From JBOGFI01 sp050743365 (GTDB lineage: Bacteria; Actinomycetota; Acidimicrobiia; IMCC26256; JACDBD01), in assembly GCA_050743365.1 (NCBI GenBank), contig JBOGFI010000204.1, positions 1-11,754 of the forward strand: a stretch of 11,754 nt of DNA. Reading direction: 5' to 3'. Shown in pieces: positions 1 to 7,993 of this stretch (the first letter of the stretch is position 1; every line of letters starts with the position of its first letter). The position numbers were made by a program, and so were the translations under genes. Below the pieces are notes generated by a model. It did no database searches. It had not been told where the DNA came from and saw only the letters and a list, made by a program, of their open reading frames with translations.

Positions 1-19
1 GCCGGTAGAGTGCGCCCCC

Positions 20-1615
20 ATGTCGGCTGGCGGGCACGATGACGACCGCGCGCGCCACACTGACGGCGGCTTCAGCCTCGTGGTGCCGCTGTTCGACGAG
101 CAGCAGCGGTTCTGCGAGTACGGCCAGCAACTGGTCGACTTCATCGCCGCTCAGCCCGCCGGCAGCGCGCTCCTGTTCGTCGACGACGGCAGCAGTGACG
201 ACACACCCGCGCTCGTGGACGACCTCGTCGCCAAGAATCAGGGCCTAGACGTGCGGCTGCTGCGGCGGGGTCACGAGGGCAAGGGCGCGGCGGTGGCCGC
301 CGGACTCCGTGCGGCGGATGGTCGGTTCGCCGGGTTCTGCGACGTCGACCTCTCCACCCCTCTCGACCAGCTCGAGCGCGTGCTTCACGCCGCCATGCGG
401 GCCAATGTCCTCGCGGTCGGCTCTCGGGACTTGGCCGCGTCGAAGCTGCTCCGGGCGGAGGGACCGGTGAGGGAGGCGCTGGGCCGCTCCTACAACCGGC
501 TCCTGCAGGCGACCATCACGCCGGGTGTGGTCGACACCCAGTGCGGGGCCAAGGTCGCGGCCCGGGAGGTGTGGGCCGCGATCCTCCCGCTCTCGAAGGA
601 GAGCGGCTACGCGTGGGACGCCGAGGTCATCGCGGTCGCCCGCGCGCTCGGCATCCCCGTCCAGGAGGTCCCGATCGAGTGGCGCCACGACGAGCGGTCC
701 AAGGTGCGGGTGCTCCGCGACGGCGTGGCCATGGTTCGTGCCACCCCCCGCATCTGGCGAAACGTCAGGCGGGCGGCGATGAACGACCAGCGACGGGGCG
801 AGGCGGGCGAGGTGTTCGACCAGGCCAACGCCGACCTGCTCGCGCGGTCCGACAGCGAGCACTGGTGGTTCCGCAGCAAGGCCGCCCTGGTGGCGACGGC
901 CCTGCGGCGCGTCGCCCGCGCCGGCACCCCTGCCGACCGGCCTCCCGACCGGCTGGTGGACCTGGGCGCCGGCGCCGGCGGCGTCACGTCGATGCTGGGC
1001 TGGGACCCCGACCGTATCGTGCTCGTCGAGGGCAACCAGCTGCTCGTCCGCCAGGCCCGCCGTCGGCACGGGCTGGCCGCGCTCGGCGGGGACCTGGACC
1101 ATCTGCCGCTCGTCGACGGGGCGGCCGACGTGGTGTGCCTCCTCGACGTGATCGAGCACCTCGTCGATCCGTCCACCGCCCTGGCCGAGGCACGGCGTGT
1201 GCTGGCGCCCGGGGGACGGCTCATCGTGAATGTCCCCGCGCACGAGTGGCTCTGGAGCGAGGCCGACGAGTTCCTCGGCCACGTACGCCGCTACACACGC
1301 GGCGCGCTCCGCCGGGAGCTGGCTGACGCCGGGTTCCGCGCCACTGTCCTCACCCACGTGTTCAGCTGGCTGGTCGCACCGGTGTGGCTGAAACGCCGGG
1401 CGGCCCGGGGCGAGGGACCGGAGCTCGGCCTCGACCAGGCGTCGCCTTTGATCACCGACGCTGCCATGGTGCTGACCCGGCTCGAGCGCGCCCTCGTCGG
1501 CCGGGTCACGCTGCCGTTCGGGACCTCGATCCTCTGCGTCGCCGACAAGCTGCCGGGGTGGGCGCAACCGGAGAAGGCAGCGCCTGACCGGCGGTCCCGA
1601 CTGGGCGTCACGTAA
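20..1615 (+). CDS. Fusion protein: family 2 glycosyltransferase (polyprenyl-phosphate hexose synthase type) + class I SAM methyltransferase
   Basis: This is a 531-residue two-domain protein. Residues about 17-250 form a GT-A glycosyltransferase of the dolichyl-phosphate glucose/mannose synthase kind. Visible motifs are the nucleotide-binding VDDGSSDDT (54-62), the metal/nucleotide DVDLST (108-113) and a GRSYNRLL...DTQCGAK stretch typical of that family. Residues about 265-531 form a Rossmann methyltransferase with motif I VDLGAGAGG (313-321), acidic E337 after strand 2, and DVIEHL (376-381) followed by a VLAPGGRLIVNVP post-motif. No transmembrane segment is evident. The GT probably transfers a sugar from a nucleotide donor to polyprenyl phosphate at the inner membrane face; the methyl acceptor is unknown. 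The ATG at 20 sits close to the GT fold and follows a weak leader. No in-frame stop is visible upstream, so the true start could lie before the window. An internal Met254 at the domain junction could give a separate methyltransferase, but the frame is continuous. The family 4 GT gene follows after 13 bases. Confidence 0.85.
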   Translation: MSAGGHDDDRARHTDGGFSLVVPLFDEQQRFCEYGQQLVDFIAAQPAGSALLFVDDGSSDDTPALVDDLVAKNQGLDVRLLRRGHEGKGAAVAAGLRAADGRFAGFCDVDLSTPLDQLERVLHAAMRANVLAVGSRDLAASKLLRAEGPVREALGRSYNRLLQATITPGVVDTQCGAKVAAREVWAAILPLSKESGYAWDAEVIAVARALGIPVQEVPIEWRHDERSKVRVLRDGVAMVRATPRIWRNVRRAAMNDQRRGEAGEVFDQANADLLARSDSEHWWFRSKAALVATALRRVARAGTPADRPPDRLVDLGAGAGGVTSMLGWDPDRIVLVEGNQLLVRQARRRHGLAALGGDLDHLPLVDGAADVVCLLDVIEHLVDPSTALAEARRVLAPGGRLIVNVPAHEWLWSEADEFLGHVRRYTRGALRRELADAGFRATVLTHVFSWLVAPVWLKRRAARGEGPELGLDQASPLITDAAMVLTRLERALVGRVTLPFGTSILCVADKLPGWAQPEKAAPDRRSRLGVT

Positions 1616-1628
1616 CATTCCGCCCACC

Positions 1629-2828
1629 ATGGACCGCGACCCGGGGCCGCGGCGCGCTCCCGACCGCAGCGCCGAGATCGCCAAGCTGGGCGACCTCGCG
1701 GCCGAGGCCGGGCTCCGCCGGGTCAGCATGCTGGCCTGGCGCGACCTGCTCGATCCGGAGGCGGGCGGCTCCGAGGTGCACGCGTCGACGGTGGCCGAGG
1801 TGTGGGGCGAGGCCGGCATCGAGGTCACGATGCGCACTTCGTTCGCGGCCGGGCAGCCGCAGGTGAGCTGGCGCGACGGCTATCGCGTGATCCGCAAGGC
1901 CGGCCGCTACATGGTGTTCCCCCGGGGCGCGTTCAGCGAGATGATGGGCTGGCACGGCGCCCGCGACGGCCTGGTCGAGATCTGGAACGGCATGCCGTGG
2001 CTCTCGCCGTTGTGGGCCAGCGGTCCCCGCATCTGCTTCCTCCACCACCACCATGCCGAGATGTGGGACATGACGCTCCCACCCCGTCTCGCCCGCATGG
2101 GGCGTATGGTCGAATCGCGGATCGCGCCGCCGTTCTACCGGCGAACGCCCATCGTCACGTTGTCGGAGTCGTCGAGGCGCGAGCTCGTCGAGGAGATGGG
2201 GTTCAAGGCCAAGCGGATCACCGTCGTACCCCCCGGCATCGGCGCCCGGTTCTCGCCCGGAGGCCAGAAGGCACCCACGCCCCTCGTTGTCGCTGCCGGC
2301 AGGCTCGTCCCCGTCAAGCGCTACGACTACCTCATCGACGTGCTGGTCGAGACGAAGAAGCGGCACCCCGCGCTCGAGGCCGTCATCGTCGGGGAGGGCT
2401 ACAAGCGCGAGGAGCTCGAGGCCCAGCGGCACGAGGCCGGAGCCGAGGCCTGGATCCGGCTGGCGGGGCACATCAGCGACGAGGAGCTCGTCGACCTGTA
2501 CCGGAGGGCGTGGGTTGTCGCCAGCGCCGCCGCTCGTGAGGGATGGGGGATGACTCTCACCGAAGCTGCGGCCTGCGGCACCCCTGCCGTCGCCACCCGC
2601 ATCGCCGGGCACCTCGACGCCATCTCCGAGGGTCGCAGCGGGACGCTGGTCACGGGCAGGGACGAGTTCGTGTCGGCGCTCGACGCCGTTCTGCGCGATG
2701 GCGCGCTCCGTAACCGCCTCGCCGCCGGTGCGCTCGAGCACGCCACCCGCTTCACGTGGGAGGCCACCGCGCGCGGCACGCTCGAAGTGCTGGCCGCCGA
2801 CGCCATCCGCCGCCGCGGTCGCCGGTGA
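1629..2828 (+). CDS. Family 4 glycosyltransferase (GT-B fold)
   Basis: This 399-residue retaining glycosyltransferase is of usual length for the GT4 family. The N-terminal acceptor domain carries the GGSE loop (46-49, within DPEAGGSEVHAS). The C-terminal donor domain has the AGRLVPVKRYDYLI signature, with R225 and K230 as the expected nucleotide-diphosphate phosphate ligands. It ends with the classical E-x7-E motif (E304 and E312, in EGWGMTLTEAAACGTP). It is predicted to be cytoplasmic, working on a lipid-linked or nascent glycan; donor and acceptor cannot be read from sequence. Ahead of the ATG at 1629 I see no convincing Shine-Dalgarno sequence. The 13-base gap to the preceding stop suggests co-transcription and coupling with the GT2-methyltransferase gene. 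Its TGA stop overlaps the GTG start of the AftD-like gene by four bases (GTGA at 2825-2828). The first 28 residues before RRVSMLAWRD are low-complexity and may be a tail or an over-extended start. Confidence 0.88.
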   Translation: MDRDPGPRRAPDRSAEIAKLGDLAAEAGLRRVSMLAWRDLLDPEAGGSEVHASTVAEVWGEAGIEVTMRTSFAAGQPQVSWRDGYRVIRKAGRYMVFPRGAFSEMMGWHGARDGLVEIWNGMPWLSPLWASGPRICFLHHHHAEMWDMTLPPRLARMGRMVESRIAPPFYRRTPIVTLSESSRRELVEEMGFKAKRITVVPPGIGARFSPGGQKAPTPLVVAAGRLVPVKRYDYLIDVLVETKKRHPALEAVIVGEGYKREELEAQRHEAGAEAWIRLAGHISDEELVDLYRRAWVVASAAAREGWGMTLTEAAACGTPAVATRIAGHLDAISEGRSGTLVTGRDEFVSALDAVLRDGALRNRLAAGALEHATRFTWEATARGTLEVLAADAIRRRGRR

Positions 2829-5800
2829 GGACCGCCACCCGGGTAGCGACGTCCGCGGTCGATCAGCGCCGGGCGCCGGGGCCGTCGCCGCGCACCCGGA
2901 GCGCGGTCGGGTACGCGCTGCTGGGCCTGCTCGCCTACGTACCGGCGCTGTCCACCGCGCCCGGCAGAGTCGCCGCCGACACGAAGCAGTACCTCTACCT
3001 CGATCCGGCCCGGATGCTCTCGCGCGCGCCGTCGATGTGGGACCCGAACATCGGGCTCGGCACCGTCACCCACCAGAACATCGGCTACCTCTTCCCGATG
3101 GGCCCGTACTACTGGCTCATGGAGAAGATCGGCTTCCCCGACTGGTTCGCGCAGCGGATCTGGCTCGGCACGATCCTGTTCGCCGCCGGTGTGGGCATGC
3201 TCTACCTGCTGCGAACGCTCGGCATGCGCGGGCCGGGGGCGGTGGCGGCGGCGCTCGTGTTCATGTTGAGCCCGTACTCGCTCGACTACGCCGCCCGGAT
3301 CTCGGTGATCCTCCTGCCGTGGGCGGGGCTCCCGTGGATGGTGGCGCTCGTCGTCCGGGCGCTGCGAGAAGGCGGCTGGCGCTACCCGGCCGCGTTCGCG
3401 CTCGTCGTCCAGATCGTGGGCGGCGTCAACGCCACTGCGCTCGTCTTCGCGGGCATCGCACCGCTCCTGTGGGTGCCCTACAGCGTGGTCGTCACCCGTG
3501 AGGTCGACTGGCGGCGCGCCCTCGCCACGGTCGCGCGCATCGGGGTCCTCACCTTCGCCGCGTCGCTGTGGTGGATCGCCGGCCTCGCGATGCAGGGCGG
3601 CTATGGCCTCAACATCCTCCGGTACACCGAAACCGTCGAGACCGTGGCGACAGCCTCGGTCGCGCCCGAGGTGCTGCGCGGCCTCGGCTACTGGTTCTTC
3701 TACGGCCGCGACAAGGTCGGGCCCTGGATCGAGGCCGGCATCGACTACACGCAGCACGAGCCGCTCATCCTCGTCGGCTACATCCTCCCCACGCTGGCGG
3801 TGCTGTCGGCGGTGCTCGTCCGCTGGCGGTACCGCGCGTACTTCGCCGGGGTGGCGCTCGTCGGAATGGCCTTCGCCGTCGGAGCCCATCCCTACGACGA
3901 CCCGTCGCCGTTCGGAGCCCTCTTCAAGGCGTCGGCCGACCGCTCGACCGCCGCCCTCGCGCTGCGCAGCACCGGCCGGGCGGTGCCCCTTGTCGTGTTG
4001 GGCGTCGCCGTGCTGCTCGGCGCAGGCGTCAACGCCCTGCACCGCGCCCTCGAGGGCCGCGGCTTCGGCTCCCGGGGCGTGATGGTCGCGATGGGCGTCG
4101 GCGTCCTCGCGGTCGCCAATCTGCCGGCGCTCTGGAACGACACGTTCTACGGCAAGGACCTGCAGCGGCCGGAGGAGGTGCCGGGGTACTGGCACGAGGC
4201 GGCGGTGTCGCTCGACGAAGGCTCGCACGACACGCGGATCCTCGAGATCCCGGGCGCCGACTTCGCCTCCTACCGGTGGGGCAACACCGTCGATCCGATC
4301 ACGCCCGGGCTCGTCGACCGGCCCTGGGTTGCCCGCGAGCTGATCCCGTGGGGCTCGCCCGCTTCCGCCAACCTGCTCAACGCGCTCGACCGGCGCGTCC
4401 AGGAGGGCCTGCTCGACCCGGAGGCGCTGACGCCGATCGCGCGTCTCATGGGGGTGGGCGACATCGTCGTGCGGTCGGACCTCCAGACCGACCGGTACAA
4501 CACCGCCCGGCCCCGGGCCACGTGGGGCCTGCTCAACCCGCCGCCCGCCGGCCTCGGTTCGCCCGAGACCCACGGCACCGACCTCGGGCCCGACCTTCGG
4601 TTCCCGCTCCTCGACGAGCTCACGCTCCGGCTGCCCGGCGGCGCGCCCAAGCCGCCGCCGGTGGCGATCTTCCCGGTCGAGGACCCGCAGCCAATCGTGC
4701 GCGCCGCCGCCGCCGACGCGCCGCTCGTCGTGGCGGGTGACGGCGAGGGCCTGGTCTCCGCCGCCGCAATCGGCTTGCTCGACGGGGCCGGCGTCGTCCT
4801 CTACTCGGCTTCGTACGCCGACGACCCCGACGGCCTTGCGCGTGAGCTGGGACGTGACGCCGTGCTCGTGGTCACCGATTCGAACCGGCGTCAGGCCCGC
4901 CGCTGGAGCACCGTGCGCGAGAACATCGGCCACACCGAGCGCGCCGGGGAGGAGGCCCTGCGCGAGGACCCGGCCGACACCCGCCTCGACGTGTTTCCCG
5001 AAGCCGGCAGCGACGCGTACACGGTCGCGGACCAGCGCGGCGCGCACGTCACCGCCACGCGCTACGGGAACCCGATCACGTACACGCCCGAGGACCGCGC
5101 GGTAAGAGCTGTCGACGGCGACGCCCGCACCGCGTGGAGAGTCGGGGGCTTCAGCGACGTGACGGGCGAGCGCATCCGCGTCGACCTCGACGAGTCGATC
5201 ACCACCGACCACGTCGAGCTGGTGCAACCCCTCGTCGGCCCGCGTGACCGCTACATCACGAGCGCAACCTTGCGTTTCGACGGCGGCGACGAGCTCGCCG
5301 TCGGGCTCGGGCCTGAGTCGCGCACGCCCGAGGGCCAGCGGGTCGAGTTCTCGAGGCGGACGTTCGAGAGCTTCGAGCTCGAGGTCGACGAGAACAACAT
5401 CGGCTTCCGGGCCGACTACGTCGGCGTGAGCCCGGTCGGCCTCGCCGAGATCCGGCTTCGCGACGAGGACGCCGCCGAAGACGTGCACGTGCGCGAGGTC
5501 ATGCGCATGCCGACCGACCTGCTCGACGCAGCCGGCCGGGCGTCGCTCGATCACGAGCTCGTGCTGCTCATGACCCGCTCGCGCACCGTGCTGATCCCGC
5601 CCCGCTTCTCGGAGGACGAGGAGTTCCTCGACCGGGCGTTCGAGCTGCCAGCGGCGCGCGAGTTCGCGCTGGGTGGAACGGCCCGGCTGTCGACGGCCTC
5701 CCCCGACGAGACGATCGACGCGCTCGTCGGGCTCCCGAGGCCGTCGGCGGGTGGCCTTGCCGCCCGGTCGTCGGACCGCATCCCCGGCGACGTGCGGGCT

Positions 5801-7300
5801 CGGGCGTCCTCCGCGGTCGACGGCGATGCCGCCACCGCCTGGAGCACGCCCTTCGGCGGGCCGGTTGGGAACTGGGTCGAGGTCGACGTGCCCGAAGCCG
5901 TCGCCTTCGGGCGGCTCGATCTCCAGGTCGTGGCCGACGGACGCCACTCGGTGCCCACGACGGTGCGCGTCGAGGCGGGCGGCCAGGCCCGTACCGTCGA
6001 CGTGCCGCCGATCGAGGACCGGGACGAGGAGAACGCGACCGTCACCGTGCCGCTGACGTTCGACCCGCTCACGGGCGACCGCGTCCGGGTGACCATCGAG
6101 GAGATCCGGCCGATCGCGACGCTCGAGTACTACTCGGTGAGGGATGTGGTGATGCCGGTCGCGCTCGCCGAGCTCGGCATTCCGGGTGTCCAGGCGCCGC
6201 CCCCGCCGGCCGCGCTCCGCGGGGAGTGCCGCTCCGACCTCGTGACGCTCGACGGTCGGGCCGTGCCCGTGCGCGTGATGGGGGACCGGGTGGCGGCCGA
6301 GGCGCGTGACCGGCTCGGGATCGAGCTGTGCGACCCGGCCGGCGTCGCGCCCGACCCGCGACTCGCGCTGGGTGCCGGCGATCACGAGCTGGTATCGGCA
6401 CCGGGCCGAGTCACCGGCCTCGACATCGACGAGCTCGTGCTGGGCTCGGCCGCGGGCGGCGGTCGCCTCACGCTTGACACCTTCGGGGCCGTGCCCCCCG
6501 CGAGCGCGGGCGGCACGGCGGGGCGGTCCGCGCCGGTGGCCGACGGGGTGCCGACAGTCACGGTGGAGGACGAGGGCCGCACCTCGATGAAGCTGCGGGT
6601 CGACGGCGCCGATGGGCCGTTCTGGCTCGTGCTCGGCCAGAGCGACAACGCCGGCTGGCGGGCGAGCGTCGACGGGCGCGACCTCGGCGAGTCCCAGCTC
6701 GTCGACGGCTACGCCAACGGCTGGCTGGTGCCGGGGGAGGTGGGCCGCGGCGACCTCGAAGTCACCCTCACGTGGACGCCGCAGCGCCTGGTGTGGATCG
6801 CCATCGGGATCTCGGGCCTCGCCATGCTCGCCTGCACCGCGCTCGCGCTCCGGGCACGGCGCCGACCCGGCAGGGGAACACCGCGAGGGCCCGGCGTCGA
6901 GCCCGCGCTCGCCAGCCCGTTCGTTGCCGGGGGCACCCGGCCCCCCCTCGTCACACTGGTGGCGGCACCCCTCGGCGCCGCTGTGGTCGCCGGAATGCTG
7001 GTCCGCCCCTGGACCGGGGTCCTCATCGGTGCGCTCGTGCTCGGCGCGCTGGTGCGCCCGCGCCTGCGCGCGCTCCTGACCGTGGGTGCGCCTCTGGCCA
7101 TCGCCGTCGCCGGGCTCTACGTCGTCGTGCAGAACTACCGCTATCACTACCCGCCGCTGTTCGAGTGGCCGACCTTCTTCGATTCGGTGCACGTGCTGGG
7201 CTGGCTGGCCGTCGTCCTCCTGGCGGCCGACGCGCTGGTCGAGGTGCTGCGCGAGCGCCGCTGGCACGACGGCGCCGCCACGCCCTCGCGGGAGCCGTGA
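2825..7300 (+). CDS. AftD-like alpha-(1->3)-arabinofuranosyltransferase family membrane protein (GT-C fold, DUF3367, with discoidin-like modules)
   Basis: This 1491-residue protein compares with about 1400 for mycobacterial AftD, which adds arabinofuranose from a polyprenyl-phosphate donor to cell-wall arabinan. A GT-C membrane part spans residues about 26-440 with many hydrophobic helices. The first periplasmic loop carries ADTKQYLYLDP (D52 is the candidate catalytic or metal-binding acid) and a WDPNIGLGTVTHQN stretch, both typical of the family. A large extracytoplasmic region (about 440-1320) has two F5/8 type C-like beta modules at about 749-882 and 993-1115, each with the AVDGDA-TAW signature. 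A GWRASVDG-containing beta domain follows at about 1266-1320. About five C-terminal membrane helices lie at roughly 1321-1343, 1375-1395, 1399-1412, 1417-1438 and 1457-1475. I chose the GTG at 2825 because it forms a GTGA overlap with the upstream stop; an ATG at 2756 would overlap that gene by 73 bases and add an arginine/proline-rich leader. Sugar specificity is unproven. Confidence 0.85.
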   Translation: MRTATRVATSAVDQRRAPGPSPRTRSAVGYALLGLLAYVPALSTAPGRVAADTKQYLYLDPARMLSRAPSMWDPNIGLGTVTHQNIGYLFPMGPYYWLMEKIGFPDWFAQRIWLGTILFAAGVGMLYLLRTLGMRGPGAVAAALVFMLSPYSLDYAARISVILLPWAGLPWMVALVVRALREGGWRYPAAFALVVQIVGGVNATALVFAGIAPLLWVPYSVVVTREVDWRRALATVARIGVLTFAASLWWIAGLAMQGGYGLNILRYTETVETVATASVAPEVLRGLGYWFFYGRDKVGPWIEAGIDYTQHEPLILVGYILPTLAVLSAVLVRWRYRAYFAGVALVGMAFAVGAHPYDDPSPFGALFKASADRSTAALALRSTGRAVPLVVLGVAVLLGAGVNALHRALEGRGFGSRGVMVAMGVGVLAVANLPALWNDTFYGKDLQRPEEVPGYWHEAAVSLDEGSHDTRILEIPGADFASYRWGNTVDPITPGLVDRPWVARELIPWGSPASANLLNALDRRVQEGLLDPEALTPIARLMGVGDIVVRSDLQTDRYNTARPRATWGLLNPPPAGLGSPETHGTDLGPDLRFPLLDELTLRLPGGAPKPPPVAIFPVEDPQPIVRAAAADAPLVVAGDGEGLVSAAAIGLLDGAGVVLYSASYADDPDGLARELGRDAVLVVTDSNRRQARRWSTVRENIGHTERAGEEALREDPADTRLDVFPEAGSDAYTVADQRGAHVTATRYGNPITYTPEDRAVRAVDGDARTAWRVGGFSDVTGERIRVDLDESITTDHVELVQPLVGPRDRYITSATLRFDGGDELAVGLGPESRTPEGQRVEFSRRTFESFELEVDENNIGFRADYVGVSPVGLAEIRLRDEDAAEDVHVREVMRMPTDLLDAAGRASLDHELVLLMTRSRTVLIPPRFSEDEEFLDRAFELPAAREFALGGTARLSTASPDETIDALVGLPRPSAGGLAARSSDRIPGDVRARASSAVDGDAATAWSTPFGGPVGNWVEVDVPEAVAFGRLDLQVVADGRHSVPTTVRVEAGGQARTVDVPPIEDRDEENATVTVPLTFDPLTGDRVRVTIEEIRPIATLEYYSVRDVVMPVALAELGIPGVQAPPPPAALRGECRSDLVTLDGRAVPVRVMGDRVAAEARDRLGIELCDPAGVAPDPRLALGAGDHELVSAPGRVTGLDIDELVLGSAAGGGRLTLDTFGAVPPASAGGTAGRSAPVADGVPTVTVEDEGRTSMKLRVDGADGPFWLVLGQSDNAGWRASVDGRDLGESQLVDGYANGWLVPGEVGRGDLEVTLTWTPQRLVWIAIGISGLAMLACTALALRARRRPGRGTPRGPGVEPALASPFVAGGTRPPLVTLVAAPLGAAVVAGMLVRPWTGVLIGALVLGALVRPRLRALLTVGAPLAIAVAGLYVVVQNYRYHYPPLFEWPTFFDSVHVLGWLAVVLLAADALVEVLRERRWHDGAATPSREP

Positions 7301-7331
7301 CCACGCGGGCTTGACCGTGAGCCATGGCGTA

Positions 7332-7348
7332 TGAAAACCTAGTTTTCA
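7332..7348. promoter_or_regulatory. Palindromic operator, probable TetR autoregulatory site
   Basis: TGAAAAC-CTA-GTTTTCA has two perfect 7-base arms around a 3-base spacer. It is strikingly AT-rich against the surrounding high-GC DNA and ends only three bases before the regulator's ATG. TetR-family repressors commonly bind such palindromes next to their own genes. The site therefore probably controls both the regulator and the co-directional enzyme operon. Binding is inferred, not shown. Confidence 0.7.
7340..7345 (+). promoter_or_regulatory. Candidate -10 element (TAGTTT) for a leaderless transcript
   Basis: TAGTTT fits the actinobacterial TANNNT pattern. Transcription starting seven bases after its last base would begin exactly at the A of the regulator ATG (7352), giving a leaderless mRNA. 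This agrees with the absence of a Shine-Dalgarno sequence. The element lies inside the palindrome, so a bound repressor would cover it. No good -35 sits at the right distance: TTGACC at 7311-7316 is 23 bases away. Confidence 0.4.
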
Positions 7349-7351
7349 CTC

Positions 7352-7993
7352 ATGGAAAGCCCAGTTTCGACGCAGCTCGTGGAGCGTGCCACCGGCATCG
7401 CCCGCCAGAAGTCGGCGGACGAGGTCGAGCGCCTGCTGGCGGCGGCGGAGTCGGTGCTCGCCCGGCGAGGCTACGCGGGGCTTCGGGTCGACGACGTGCT
7501 CGCCGGCGCGCGCCTCTCGACCCGGGCCTTCTACCGGCACTTCCGTGGCAAGTCGGAGCTGTTCCTGGCCCTGTTCGACCGCGAGATGCTGCGTGCCGAC
7601 GAGCGCCTGCGGGCGAAGGTGGCCGCCGCGCGAGGACCCGAGGCCGCGGTGCGGGCGTGGATCGCGGCCACCCTCGCGCTGGCCTTCGACCCTCGGCTCG
7701 CCCGCCGCACCCGGCTCTTCGTCGTCGAGCGGCAGGTGGTGGCGACCGAGTTTCCCGACGAGGTCGAGCGCTGCGTGCAGCTGCTGCTCGCCCCGCTCGT
7801 GGAGGCGATTGCCGCCGGGCGGGAGGCGGGCGTGTTTCCGGGCGCCGACCCCGGGGACGACGCGCTCGCCATCCATCATCTGTGCGCCGGGCTGACCACC
7901 GATCGGCTGCTCGGCGTGGGCAGCATGACCCGCGCGCACGCTGTCGCGCTCGCCGAGCGCTTCGCGCTCACCACGCTGAAGGGTCCCCGGTGA
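7352..7993 (+). CDS. TetR/AcrR family transcriptional regulator
   Basis: At 213 residues this is normal length for a TetR repressor. The N-terminal DNA-binding domain covers about residues 22-70. It shows the LAAAESVLARRGYAGLRVDDV helix pair, then the turn and recognition helix LSTRAFYRHF (55-64), followed by the typical GKSELFLALF start of helix 4. The C-terminal ligand-binding domain is divergent, as usual, and its effector cannot be read; an acyl-CoA or related ligand would suit the neighbours. The ATG at 7352 is preferred because a 17-bp palindrome and a candidate -10 lie immediately before it, and because the DNA-binding domain then starts at its usual distance from the N terminus. The stop overlaps the thiolase-like GTG (GTGA, 7990-7993). 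This places the regulator as first gene of the operon it probably represses. Confidence 0.9.
   Translation: MESPVSTQLVERATGIARQKSADEVERLLAAAESVLARRGYAGLRVDDVLAGARLSTRAFYRHFRGKSELFLALFDREMLRADERLRAKVAAARGPEAAVRAWIAATLALAFDPRLARRTRLFVVERQVVATEFPDEVERCVQLLLAPLVEAIAAGREAGVFPGADPGDDALAIHHLCAGLTTDRLLGVGSMTRAHAVALAERFALTTLKGPR

Noticed and set aside
245..1837. 530-codon - strand frame opposite the GT2-methyltransferase fusion.
   Set aside because: It shows shadow composition, no domain signature and no start context, while the + strand protein has intact GT and methyltransferase motifs.
2756..2824. ATG at 2756 as start of the AftD-like protein.
   Set aside because: It would overlap the GT4 gene by 73 bases and add 23 Arg/Pro/His-rich residues. 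The GTG at 2825 gives a standard GTGA overlap and a sensible N terminus.
2399..7267. Uninterrupted 1622-codon reading frame on the - strand, antisense to the GT4 and AftD-like genes.
   Set aside because: The translation is low-complexity (Arg, Asp, His, Pro, Gly) without recognisable motifs. It is what strong third-position G/C in the + strand genes produces on the complement. The + strand frame has clear domains.
7311..7316. TTGACC as the -35 box of the TetR promoter.
   Set aside because: It is a good hexamer, but it lies 23 bases from TAGTTT and 14 from TATGAA. Neither spacing is normal, so I do not call it as a feature.
7324..7989. Upstream extension of the thiolase-like frame to an ATG at 7324, giving 616 residues.
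   Set aside because: The extra part is the out-of-frame shadow of the TetR gene (Arg/Gly/Ala-rich, no motif). The GTG at 7990 begins exactly at the thiolase fold and has GAAGGG upstream.
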